This document shows, piece after piece, positions 1 to 11,165 of a DNA stretch of 64,000 bases. Made by a program: the position numbers and the translations under genes. Position 1 is the first letter of the stretch, and each line of letters begins with the position of its first letter. The notes below the pieces were generated by a model. That model was not told where the DNA came from and did no database searches. It saw nothing but the letters and a program-made list of their open reading frames with translations. Location of the stretch: NCBI RefSeq assembly GCF_035083965.1, contig NC_089728.1, positions 17,175,955 to 17,239,954 of the forward strand, given 5' to 3'. The stretch comes from Branchiostoma lanceolatum (Eukaryota; Chordata; Leptocardii; Amphioxiformes; Branchiostomatidae).

Positions 1-436
1 TGGTGATAAAACATAGAAACGGCAAGTTCTATGTGTATAGAAACATATGCTTGGGTCAAATAAACCATTGATATATGCCCCGTACAACAGGTTTAGACCT
101 AGAACTTCACTAACCTTCAGACCGCTATCTGAGTCTCTGGCGGAAGGTGTGGGCAGCTTCCTGGGCTTTTCCTCGTCTCCAAACAGCTGGAGGTCACCTG
201 CTTTTTGGCCTCTTCTTTGCTTTCTTGAGTACCGAAGCCGCTTGACCTTCCCTTTTTGTTCTTGGTGGCCTGGTATTTGGAATCAAACCCATATACTGAC
301 GAGGGATTTTGAACAAAGGATCCAACTTCTGATGGTCAAATGGTCATATAGCATCCTAAAAGCGTGATGGATTGGTCTTTGGCCCTGCCCTGGTTCCGCC
401 TTACCGTGGTTGGTTGGTCGGTGGTTGGCTAAGCCT

Positions 437-556
437 TACTGCCGGTTACGCCCAGCTGCCGGTGGTTGGTTGCGCACTGCTGTCGATCACGCCCAGCTGT
501 CGGTGATTGGTTGCGCACTGCTGTCGGTCACGCCCAGCTGTCGGTGATTGGGTGCG
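437..556. repeat. tandem repeat, 41-bp unit, about 3 copies
   Basis: The cgcccagctg word recurs at 449, 490 and 531, followed each time by gtcggtgattggttgcgc or a close variant. The 1-436 stretch to its left holds no recognisable gene. Confidence 0.8.
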
Positions 557-639
557 CCCTGCTGTGGGTGGTCTAGAAAGTCTCGCCCTGAGATCCGGGG
601 GGACTGAATTCCACCAGCTGGATGCCAGATGTCAACACA

Positions 640-1557
640 AAGACTTGATGTTGTTGATAAATCCTTTGTTCGCCCTCTCCTTGAATATGCTGACATTATA
701 TGGCACGGTTGTACTTTATGTGATTCCCAATGATTAGAACGAGTCCAATACGAATGCGCTCTTGCAGTTTCACAGGGTGCGAAATACTTTTTTGAGCCAG
801 GTTGCCCATGTTGCAACCAAGGGCAAATGCTAGGTTGCACATACAAATTTCAGGTTGCTCCAGCAACATTCACCGATTTCTTCAAATCAGGTTGCTCCAG
901 CAACATTCACCGATTTCTTCAAATTGTTTAGCTGAGGGCAGTGTGTTTTCGTCTTTTTCAGCTCAAATTCGACGATCTATGAAGGGTTTTGGATGGTTTA
1001 AAACGAAAAAGTGTTGATTTCTTTATTTCAATTGAAGATTTACCGAATTTCATGAGAGTGACACTGTGTTTTTGTGAGCTTCCAGGGCTCCGATTGAAAT
1101 CTTTGGCTCAAAATATAAGGTTGCACACTGCGCTACCTGGGTTTGGAATTAACTTGCACCAACCGAAATCTTGTTGCACTGTGCAACGTGCAACCAGGTA
1201 TTTCGCACCCTGGTTTCAGGGGCCGTATAGGGGTCTTCGTATTCTTCGCTTCTTGCTGAACTAGGTCGGGAAAAACTTTCGGATCGTCGTCATGTTCACT
1301 CTCTGATCATGTTCTACAAAATTGTTCGTGGTCATACTCGCCAGTATCTCAAGGATTTGATCCCTCCTGAAGTTTCCGTTTCTAACTCTTACGATCTTTG
1401 CAACAAACTTAATCTACGGCTACCGTTTTTCTTCTACAACTCGATACCAAACGTCTTTTATTCCCTATGCAACGCATCACGACAGTGGAACGGTGTTGAT
1501 ATAGCTGATCGATCACTTGATCTTTCGTTTTATAAAACATTTAATGAAATTAGTTAG
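640..1557 (+). pseudogene. non-LTR retrotransposon (CR1/L2-like) reverse transcriptase C-terminus, interrupted
   Basis: Seen on the plus strand: [21 protein letters not shown] then LERVQYECALAVS, and after the inserted element GSSYSSLLAELGREKLSDRRH followed by SLIMFYKIVRGHTRQYLKDLIPPE to the stop at 1557. These are the thumb/C-terminal motifs of CR1/L2-type LINE reverse transcriptases. At least two in-frame stops show it is dead. Removing the 773-1212 insertion and one target duplication rejoins the frame. Confidence 0.75.
773..1212. mobile_element. 440-bp non-autonomous TIR element (hAT-like) inserted in a LINE
   Basis: Ends are CAGGGTGCGAAATAC and its reverse complement; both flanks carry gtttca (767-772 and 1213-1218), a target-site duplication. 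Inside, a 38-bp segment with gctccagcaacattcaccg is directly repeated (about 850-925). No coding capacity seen. The CAGGG ends suggest hAT, although a 6-bp duplication is shorter than the usual 8. Confidence 0.75.
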
Positions 1558-1803
1558 CCCCTGGGTAAAACCACATCTTAGCCATGGTTCCCTGTACACC
1601 TGTGCCCTCCTCACACGACCTACAGTCTAAACCAAAGTTAATTTACACGTAACCTAGCTACAAGTCCAGCCTGCATCTGTGGCAGTCAAAGCAGCGAAAG
1701 CGTTGTTCATTACCTTAGGCGTCGCCTATTGTATAGTTATGCTTTCGGTTTGCTCATAGGCGGTAGGCCATCGAGTTTTTGTTGAAATAGGCATTATTGT
1801 GCC

Positions 1804-1804
<1 letters not shown>

Positions 1805-1840
<36 letters not shown>
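1805..1840. repeat. (TA)n microsatellite
   Basis: Uninterrupted TA dinucleotides. Confidence 0.95.
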
Positions 1841-1844
<4 letters not shown>

Positions 1845-1915
1845 CCGATGATCCGCTAAGAAACAAGCAAACGGAAAGGTTTCGGTGAATCGTAGACTAA
1901 GTGACTGTGTACTCG

Positions 1916-2105
1916 GCCTACTGAAAGATTCCCGAGAACTTAATTTAACACGCGTTGTGTAATCGATCCACTGAAAGATTCCCGACAATCGTACACTAAC
2001 TGTAACAACCACAACGCCCGATCCGCACTACCTGTGTTCTTAATCCACTGAATGATTCCCGAGAACCGTACACTTACTGTAACAACCACAACGCCCGATC
2101 CGCCG
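1916..2105. repeat. direct repeats of about 65-75 bp
   Basis: The words ccactgaaagattcccga and actgtaacaaccacaacgcc recur (about 1973-2020 and 2045-2100), with a shorter version near 1919. No gene signal; they probably belong to an unclassified element. Confidence 0.65.
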
Positions 2106-2189
2106 TCTATTCGAAAGAATCACACGAACGGATGCCGAAGTCTACCGAAGATTGCCGAGAGCCGAACAGTGATTTCCGAACGCTTTAGG

Positions 2190-4500
2190 TAGTGTTAAGA
2201 ACAAGAATAGATAGGTAAGAAATGCAGTTTCAAAAGCCCATATTTTCGGCGAAAAAACGCCATGAAATTAAACACGTTGATACTACTTATAATCTCGGGG
2301 TTACTTACTAGCCATGTAGAATTCCCTAGGATACAATACCTAATTCTAAAGGAGATATGCGGCATTTCATAAAGTCCGATTTCCGGTGGACAGCGTTACC
2401 AGCAGTACCATTACTGGTACTGATCAAGATTTCCCGCCACCGTTCGAAGATGGAACCACGATTCGGTAAGGACTCCCAACAAAAACTTCAGACCCGTTGG
2501 TTCCTTACATCTTCAAGGATGGACCTTTTTTAAATGAAAATTCGGTCTATCTATACTGGCGCTTTTTAGACTGTCAAAAGAGATCATTTTTTAAAACAAA
2601 TTTGAAACATAAATTGGTTTGTGTCAAGTTTCGAAACAATTCGAAATAAAGATATGGGTCATTTGCCCCCCGTAACGAGCCGCTAATCCTACCAAAGCGT
2701 GTTTTGTATCGGCCGTGGACCGCCGACCAGGCAGGAAGTCACTGTGGCGTGACACTGTCTATGGACATCGGGCTGGATTTTGAAGTACAATCCAACCGTA
2801 GTTTGCTGCACAAAAAGGGCCAGCAAACGTTACAAGGAACCAACAGTGGTCAAAATGCCGAAAGCAAGACGCAAAAACTGTTTCATTTAACGTTACGCGG
2901 AATTAGCCGTAATCGGCACGATGCAAAGGGGAGCTATCTATCAATCAAACAAGTTCGGCTGCTGTCAAAGCAAGGGAGGATCTTTGCAAGCAATACGCTT
3001 TCCCCTTCCCCGTGGTATCAATAAATTGTAAACTGAAAGATAGTGTAATATCTTAAAGAGGAATTCTTACCGACAAAATCACAAAGATTCTGGAAGAACA
3101 CCAAAAAAGTATACCAAAAAAGGACGTAGATTTATGTTGCGATATGTCTAATGCTGCTGCCTTCTTGGGAGAGTCTATTCTGTGTGTAGGAGGAAACTCC
3201 GTGGAAACTATTGTCAAATGATTATAAATACGAAAGTTCGCAGTAATAACGTCACACAAATACTACAGTAATGTTTAGAGTTTATCATTTAAATCTTAAA
3301 CTGTATCAACATACGTTGAAAGATAGATATTTTAGACAACGTGTATCAACTCTTCCCCGGGAGAAACAGCCTGGTGCCGTCTGCCGGAACAACACGGGAA
3401 CAACACTTCCCACGAGTTCCGAAACAAATCCCACCAGAGAGGATTTCATCTTACACTGTTCAGCTAACAATAAAGCCTGTATGTTTGGTCCTGGTGGGGC
3501 CATGGGGAGGGCAGCGCGGCAGGCTACTGTTACCACTTACAACTTCTGTCGGTGCTTTCTGTTACTTCTGTCGCATTTGGGTCGTCTCTGCAAGATTTCC
3601 AGGTTTAGTTGATATTGAAGTCGAGAGATAAGACAGTGAATAGGCACTGATAATGTTTCTTCTGGATTGTTGTGCTGCTAACAGAGGCAGAAATTAACTG
3701 TTTGTTTACATAACTCCCGATCCGCCGTCAGAGCACCGCGGGGTATCGTGGGATATCGGCACTCCTTTCAACCGTCTATTTTTGGATGCTATTAACTAAT
3801 TAACAGCAGATTGTGAATTTCTACTTTCGAAAAAAAGAAAGAAAATTCGAAATAAAGGCAGGGGGATGTAATCAATCTTTAGAAAGTATCAAAAATATTA
3901 TTCTCAGTGCCATGAATATTTTGAATATTCCACGACAATGTGAGAATAATTAGAAACTGTAAACATATTTCGAACTGTTTGGAAACTATGAAATATGGAT
4001 TACAAATACTTAAAAAAGTTTCAGATTAATTCTAAAGAATGGCAACAAACACCCGTGCGGTGACTTAGAATGGACTCTATATTTCTGCATAACACACTCT
4101 GTGTTCTGACCACAAAGATTTCATAATGAAAGCAACTTTTTTTTGCCATTTTTTTCAATAGCACGCTCCCATTAGCTGGGTTCCCCAGAGGATGTCATTC
4201 ATATAATCAAATCAACATAGTCTAACATACAAACAGCAAATCACTTTCGTCAGTAATGAATTGTCATAGTTGGATTTCAAAAAACAAGTGTTAAGATGTT
4301 TAAGTTTTTCTAACTGCAAACCAGTGACCAACCAAAGAATATGTAGCTATATTTTGTATGGGTATTCAGGTATCAACTAATGATCTGTATCTACGATATT
4401 TCACAGGTATACGTAATGACTTTTGTTGAATTCAAATGGCAGGGAGTCGGGATGAATTATTACCTTTGCCGAGAATGTTATGTTTTTGGTAGCCTTTATG
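2190..4500. other. no confident gene; unexplained low-copy sequence
   Basis: Short open frames exist around 2704-3024 (+), 3062-3225 (+) and 3271-3631 (+), but I recognise no family and cannot link them by good splice sites. A stretch about 4040-4085 (ggtgacttagaatggactctat) matches the ends of the inverted-repeat element at 30916-31649. Confidence 0.4.
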
Positions 4501-4504
4501 CGTA

Positions 4505-4515
4505 TGTATGTGTGT

Positions 4516-4568
<53 letters not shown>
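4505..4568. repeat. (GT)n microsatellite
   Basis: Nearly pure TG dinucleotides, followed from 4606 to 4690 by a short minisatellite of about 16 bp built on ttcggaacatag. Confidence 0.95.
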
Positions 4569-4570
<2 letters not shown>

Positions 4571-4605
4571 CAGCATACTTGGGACAAGTTCTGTTATTTG
4601 AGTGA

Positions 4606-4690
4606 ACTGGAACATAGGGATTACGGAACATTGGGATTTCGAAACATAGCGATTTCGGAACATAGTCATTTCGGAACATAGGGCGGTCAC
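4606..4690. repeat. minisatellite, about 16-bp unit
   Basis: Five degenerate copies of a unit like cggaacatagngatttc in a row. Confidence 0.8.
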
Positions 4691-5629
4691 CGATGGAAAC
4701 ATGCAGGCCTCACTATGCCATCAATTTCCGTATGAGTATATAACGTTACAGCACGATAGATTATGACAAAGTAATGTTACCAACCGATTAAAGTTTGTCA
4801 CAAACTGATGCCAAAGTTGAGTCTTGTTACCTTTTTCTATTACCTGTTTGGCAAGCGATGCAATTCTGTAAAAGGAAACAGTGTTTTTCAAGAAACTTAC
4901 CACGAGGGGGCAGATCTATGGGATCGATGCCATCAAGTTGACTGCATCCCGCGGTGGCTGTGTCGCTCTCGGTGGCATCAGGGTGGATACTTCATTTGAG
5001 CTTGGAGTATGCTGAAATGTTCTGAGTGGACGTAACTTCAAGACCTGACCTATGTGAAAACAAAAGCGTCTTGAGGCTAAGCGTTTGGGACGCCGTCCCT
5101 GCGCGTCCCAAGTCGTTCCAAACGGGCCAGGCGCGTTTTTGGCCGCCTCGTCCTCGACCGGGCCGTTTAGACCAAGACCAAGTGTATATACGTATACATA
5201 TATATCTCCTTCATCTTTTATCCCTTAGTCTAGATATTTGAACGTTGTGGCACCACACAAGATCTGGCAACTAGTTTTCTTCACCCTTCTCGATTTTCTC
5301 CCATCTTTTCCGTTGTCTACTCCCCATTCTTCCTCACTGAACGATTCTTTGCATGATTGCTTCTGGCTACTCCCGATGACTGTGACACGTGACCGTACCA
5401 CTTCAGTTTCCTTTTCTTTACTGACCTTTATTCTGTGTGTTTTGCTGTCTTTTATATTACTTGTCGTTCCTGAAAACTGCCAAACCGGGCTCGAGTTTGA
5501 AAATGTGACCGTAAGCATACTAGTATCCTAATACCTGCAAAATGGCTTACAGATCCAACGGGATGCTAAACTGAGAATACTAGGGATGTCCCAGTTGAGT
5601 TCCTGGTTCCAATACGTTACGAACTGGGA

Positions 5630-5770
5630 GCCTGGACATCTAGGTTGGGGCTGCATCCGTCTTTCGGAAGGGACGTTAAACGAGGTTCCAGCGTTAGAGG
5701 AGGTGGCTCGAGCTCGTTAAAGGGGAAGGACTAGCAACCCGTCCCTGTAAAAATATACCATGCTAAAGAA
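5630..5770 (+). mobile_element. SINE body fragment
   Basis: Contains gggacgttaaacgaggt and ggctcgagctcgttaaa, the conserved body blocks shared with the SINEs at 7535, 27843, 35918, 49696 and 59185. The head is not recognisable. Confidence 0.6.
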
Positions 5771-6689
5771 ACAGCAAGGAAACTTGCTGCCCTATGTGCC
5801 ACTAGGCTCGATCTACAATGGTTTCAATGAATGCACGAGTGGACTAGAAAGCTTCGACTACATCTTATAATTTGTTTCTATCAAACAGAGAAGAGAGTTA
5901 TTGTGCTATATGCTTCATTGCAAGCAATGAAATAATGATTAGTTGAGTTCTACTGGAATTTTTTTTTTCTGTGTGACATGCTGTGATAGAAAATTACGAA
6001 CTATCAAGCGGTTGCCAAATAGTAAGGTCCCTCAAATCTTTATTTTTCAATCAACCTTGCAGTCCTTATCGGGACTAGACCGCATTTATTTTACAGCACC
6101 TTGCCTTGTAAAACACTGTAATTGATTGAAATAAAAACAGCATGTAAACGACAAAACATTATTCAATATAATTAAAATCTGACGGCATCAACAATAACAA
6201 AGTGAACAATAAAGGGCTTTAGACGAACGACGGTGTTCTGGGGATAAACGAGATTTTGTGTCTATTTGATTTGATTTCTGGTGATTTACATCCCACACAT
6301 GCAGCGAAGGAGGTTGTAGCATGGCCCTCTCATTGGATTCAAATAAAATACTAGTAGAAAATTCAAATACATATTGACATGCGACAATCCCTACTTTGTA
6401 TAAAAAAGGACAAAATATTTAAAAAAAGGTAGAAATTCCACCAATAATTGCAAAAGCACATTCTCACCTCATACTACACACTAGTCTTTTGAAGGATTAG
6501 ATTAGATTAGTCTCATAAAATGGTTGTTGTGTCATGTAGCAAAAGACGCATAATTGTTGTCCAATAAAGTTTATTACCTTCATGAAAAGTCATGGAGGTT
6601 ATTGTTTTTACGTCGTTTAACAGACAAGGACGACGTGGCACTACACTCAAGTTTTCTTATAATTTATTTTAACAGTGCAACGCACAGAG

Positions 6690-6845
6690 AACAGTGAACC
6701 CATTTGTACACCGGGGCGGAGTGAGGAACGTCGTGTAAAGTGCCTTTCCCAAGGGCACAACATTGGTGGCGTCAGGAGATTTGAAACCGGGACCGCTGGG
6801 TTCTGGGCCGAAAACCCAGCCGTTATGCCACACGACCCCATAAAT
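6690..6845 (-). mobile_element. tRNA-headed SINE, truncated
   Basis: On the minus strand a tRNA-like head (Pol III A-box-like ggcataacggctgggtt region, B-box-like gtttcaaatctcctg) is followed by tgcccttgggaaaggcacttt. Same family as the copy at 35918-36225. Confidence 0.65.
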
Positions 6846-7534
6846 GGAGGTTATTCTAGGCAGCGTTTGTCTGATGGTCAACAAAATAAATAAAGAACAG
6901 CTGAATGGATCGGTTTCGTATTTGGTGTGATGTTAGAGTGTGAGAAGAACTGGAAGTGATTAGATTTTGGTCCCCCTGGTGGCTTTCCTATGTACTGCAG
7001 TGGAAATTCCAGGTTTGATATCTCGTGTTCTGTACAAGCTATGGTCACGATTTTTATTGTCCCTTGTTTATCAGAATTCACCATTCACATGTGAATTGGG
7101 TGACAGAACAGGTGGTATCGCTTTTTCTGGCTCTCACCCTGGAAACATATAACCCAATTAAAAACTACAAAACTAAACATAATTGAACACTATTTGTAAT
7201 TAGCAAACTACTGTGGTCTTGATACTTGACGTAGACACGAAGCACACTTACACTTAATGTTAATGAACAGAGATTATCTGGTGTAAAGTGCTCACGATCA
7301 TAAAACCTGTCTGCTTTGATGATACAGATTTAACAAGCGATTGTAACATGTACACTGGCATTCATCCAATTCATAAAGAATCTCTATCGACACTCATGGA
7401 CGCATGGGCGAAGATTTTAATAAACTAGATATTACCTGAAATAGTGCGGAAGACGGCTTCATTCCAAATTGATGCACAGATGTACAGGCCAATACATGAC
7501 TTCTAAGCAGTGGAAAGTACAAGTAACTATACAA

Positions 7535-7860
7535 CCACCGATATGCCCCGATGTTGTGCCCTTGGGAAAGGCACTTTACACGACTTTCCTCACTTCACTC
7601 AGGTGTAAATGAATACCTAGCTTCGGTTAGGGACGTCCCTCGGATAGATCGTTAAATGGAGGTCCCGTATTTGAGGAGAGCCATAACTCGAGCACGTTAA
7701 AGAACCCACCGCACTTATCGAAAAGAGTAGGGGTCCTTCCCGGTGTGAGTGGTTCAAAACCTACAGTCCTATGCACATGGGTTCGCCCTTAGTAATAGCC
7801 TACGGCTAGTTGGGCAACCCTGGCATGTACATGCTGAACCAATAAATAATAAATGAATAA
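7535..7860 (+). mobile_element. SINE, 5'-truncated body and tail
   Basis: Blocks in order: gcccttgggaaaggcacttt, ttagggacgtccctc, ggaggtcccgt, ctcgagcacgttaaagaacc, then an A/T-rich ataaataataaatgaataaa tail. The tRNA head is missing. Confidence 0.75.
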
Positions 7861-7999
7861 AATAAACTAATAGTATACAATTAACTTTCAAAAATTGGCA
7901 GGTTTGCGGTTGAATTTTTTTTAAAAACACATCACTCTAATTTCAGCTGAGCAGTAGGCACTATGTAATGTCTGTGATGGACAGAACGCTGGCCAGGCG

Positions 8000-8330
8000 T
8001 CCCGAGTTATGCTACGGTCACATTTGCACCAATGACCGTAGGGTGTGTATCCCATGGTCGGGCTCCGAAGCCACAAATTTGTCCCGGTGGACTGCCAGAT
8101 GCCGGGTGGATATATGTTTTAACGATTAGGTTACGGCGTCTATTTGTCGCCGGGTCCCGGGTTGATTTTCACTGTTCAAAAACATCCGGGGTCCCGGCCG
8201 AGCCCCAGAATAGCCCGGTAGCCGCAGGGTGCCCCACGGGGCCATGTAGAATTCACGCCGGCCCGAAAGTGAACAAAAAGCCCCAAAACTACCCGGACGG
8301 GCCCCTTTTCCCAATACATCGTGACATATA
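8000..8330 (+). mobile_element. interspersed repeat, copy 1 of a pair
   Basis: Shares attaggttacggcgtctatttgtcgccggg-like sequence and other GC-rich blocks with 14640-14890, which lies in opposite orientation inside the SDR gene. Class unknown. Confidence 0.6.
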
Positions 8331-9356
8331 GCATAAGGTGTTGACTGGGAATTAAACTCTGCTCTGCAGGATTTATTGGAAATCCTTCCAAGTATGTTCC
8401 AGAAGAGATCCATGTCCGCTTGGGAGCAGCTGGCTCATGTACCCGGGAGACTTATATCGACATATTTATAGCAGGTAATGGTCTCCAGTGCCAAGTTCTT
8501 TAGTATCAGAATCACTGCACACGACCGAAGAAATGTCACACATGACGAGCTCGAATCTGTTGCCCTTTAGCTGGGTTGGACCAATAACAAGTTTTGATAT
8601 CCCAAGAGTATACTAGTACGTAGAGCCCAGTGTCTATGAGCGCTTGTTGACTTTGATCATCAGTATATATAGTACTCTTCAAGCATAGGTTCGGATCCAG
8701 CTGGTTTTTGACGTGTTATAGGCGTTTTGGGCAGGCAGCGGACAAAAAGAAAACGGGACAAACTAGATCTAGAAAGCCCGGCAAAATCACATAAAAAATA
8801 CGTCAAAAACTCTGCTTGGTGAGTAGAGCATTGTGATGTAGCTCGCAATAAGAGGTTGGTATAGAATCACAGTATGAAATCGTCGATCGAAAGTCGTCAC
8901 GACTAACTGTGTATCAGTTGTGATAACTTAGCTGCCATGGCCTAGTGGCATATGTATGGCTGCAGTGATGGCTTTTTCGGAACTACCTTTACCTTCAGGA
9001 TACAGGGTATAAATATTGAAATATGAATCAACTGCATCATTCTTATGTCACTGATTGATAACCATAGGATCTGCATGGCATAGCAATGCTCATTTCTGAA
9101 GCTACTTTAAGGTAGAAAGCAATGCAGCGGCAGGGGGTATGTAGGTACAATCCCTTCATCAGTCTAAAAGCTCCCCCTGGCAATTATTAGTCCAAATGCA
9201 AATCATAGAGAGCAATGAAATGCCCCAGTCTTTGATTCATGTACAAGCTATAGCGACCAAACCTCGCCAGGTGTCGCTCCTACCTGGAGCACTGTGATGG
9301 ATCCGGATAGTTGTAGAAATCAATGCTTATCATATCTGCATCATAGTAGGAACTCC

Positions 9357-9813
9357 AGTATCAATAATAACTTTATTGCAATTTGCAACTTCATGCCCGA
9401 AGGCTAATTGCAGACATGGATATACATGGGAATCGACATAGTTATCTAGTCTACTGTGAAAGTTCTATGTTAACTAAGGTTGACTATGGTTGGGTTTGAC
9501 TTCTTTTTTGAAGGCAGTGGAAAATGAAAAGACCCACGTTTTGTATCGTAAGTGGGTTGGTTGATTTTAGTAGTAAGATTGATTTATGTAAGTTAGTCAA
9601 ATGGTGAAAGCTAGGGGAATTAACGGAAGCTGTTTTATACAATTCGTTTCTTTCGGCGTCATATAGAGGACATTGGCAAATAAAATGTATTTCATTTTCC
9701 AGTGCGTTCATTGTACAAAACTTACACATTCTCTCATGAGCAGGCACCTTTTTATATCTACCCTTTTCTATTTCTAGCGGATGTGCGCTAATAGCAGTCG
9801 CTAGGAGGACCAA
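9357..9813 (-). pseudogene. non-LTR retrotransposon 3' end fragment
   Basis: Minus-strand frame carries PAHERMCKFCTMNALENEIHF followed by CPLYDAER, the cysteine-rich C-terminal pattern of several LINE reverse transcriptases, ending near 9484; downstream comes gggcatgaagttgcaaattgc and an aataaag-type 3' tail at about 9360. Confidence 0.65.
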
Positions 9814-9893
9814 AATCTAATCATCTTAATGTCTCATCAATACCTACCCGTATACCAAATATCAAGACGCCCATGTCGGACTTCTTGAGTTAC

Positions 9894-10023
9894 ACGCACA
9901 CATACACAGACAAACACACACACACACATGCACACGCACAAACACACGCACGCACGCACACACACATACACAAACAAAAACGCACACACACACTCACTCA
10001 CACACTCACAAACACACACACGA
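9894..10023. repeat. imperfect (CA)n microsatellite
   Basis: CA-rich tract with many interruptions. Just left of it lies ataccaaatatcaaga, a block also seen beside the CA tracts at about 26435 and 29530. Confidence 0.85.
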
Positions 10024-10836
10024 GGACACACGAATGCTCCCGAAAACATAACCTACTGCCGAAGGTAAAACGATGAACGAATGGACAACACTAAGTAAGA
10101 CTGATCCCGACAAGGTAATCATATGCAGAACATCTTGTGTACTGGAAAACAACGTTGATACCAGCTAATACAGGACAAGCCAAAGCGCCCCACACTTGCT
10201 TGTTGATTACTTCAGAGTCGGTGAGATGTGTTTTGAGATTGTACTACTACCCATAGCCTGCCGCCCCCAACACACACACACAGGTGTAGGTTTTCCGGTT
10301 ATATGGGTCAACTGAGGGCCACGCTTTCAAGCAGGTGTACATGCGTAATACGATACTTTCTCATTACTTACATGGGAAAAGGTACACCGCGAACATACAG
10401 TATCAAATATCAAACAAGCACAGAAAATATGTAAAATGTAGGTTTACACAGCAGAAAACTCGCACATTCTGCTTTACGTAACGTTATACATATCGTGTTT
10501 GGGCGCACAACAAAAGAACCTGTTTTTCACCTTTTACAAAGTACGGTTCACGAGGCACTATCCGTATCCGGTTACAGGCTGGAGGTGGGAGAAACCAATT
10601 TCTAAGACTTGAGGGAATACTGTTTTTTTTCTCAGCCTTCTTAAAGTTGTTGTCTGCTTTCACCATTCATGATTTATAACAAGTAGTCCTGGGTTGTGAA
10701 AGTGCTGAAAAAATAAGGCTCTAACATCAGTCTTAAAGGAATATCTTTTCTTTTTAATGAGAGGGGGTGTTGCGGGTTGCAGGACTCACCCTTGTGTCGA
10801 GCAAATTTGGATTGCCCCATTAGACTCCCAAAAATA

Positions 10837-11088
10837 ATGGCGCACTTTTTTACAAGGGTGCTTAAAGCGCTGTGTGGATCTCCCTTGCGGATCCTTCTCC
10901 TATTCTTTGTTGTCCTTTTTCGAAGCTGCCAAGCTGTCTGTTTGCGTGTGCTGCGAGCGGAACGACGGAAGAGCGTGAGCGGGGAAACGGTGCTGATCAC
11001 CGGGGCCAGCCGGGGAATTGGCCGGTGCCTTGCCTTAGAGTTTGCCAAACACGGAGCCAGCACGGTTCGTATATGTTTCCGGACATGG

Positions 11089-11165
<77 letters not shown>

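Noticed and set aside
4505-4568. CRISPR-like or telomeric repeat array
   Set aside because: Simple dinucleotide repeat without spacers; the genome is eukaryotic.
4898-5010. Possible small exon (minus strand, good gtaagt donor, cag acceptor)
   Set aside because: All three frames between the two sites meet a stop codon, and the plus-strand frames give no recognisable protein.
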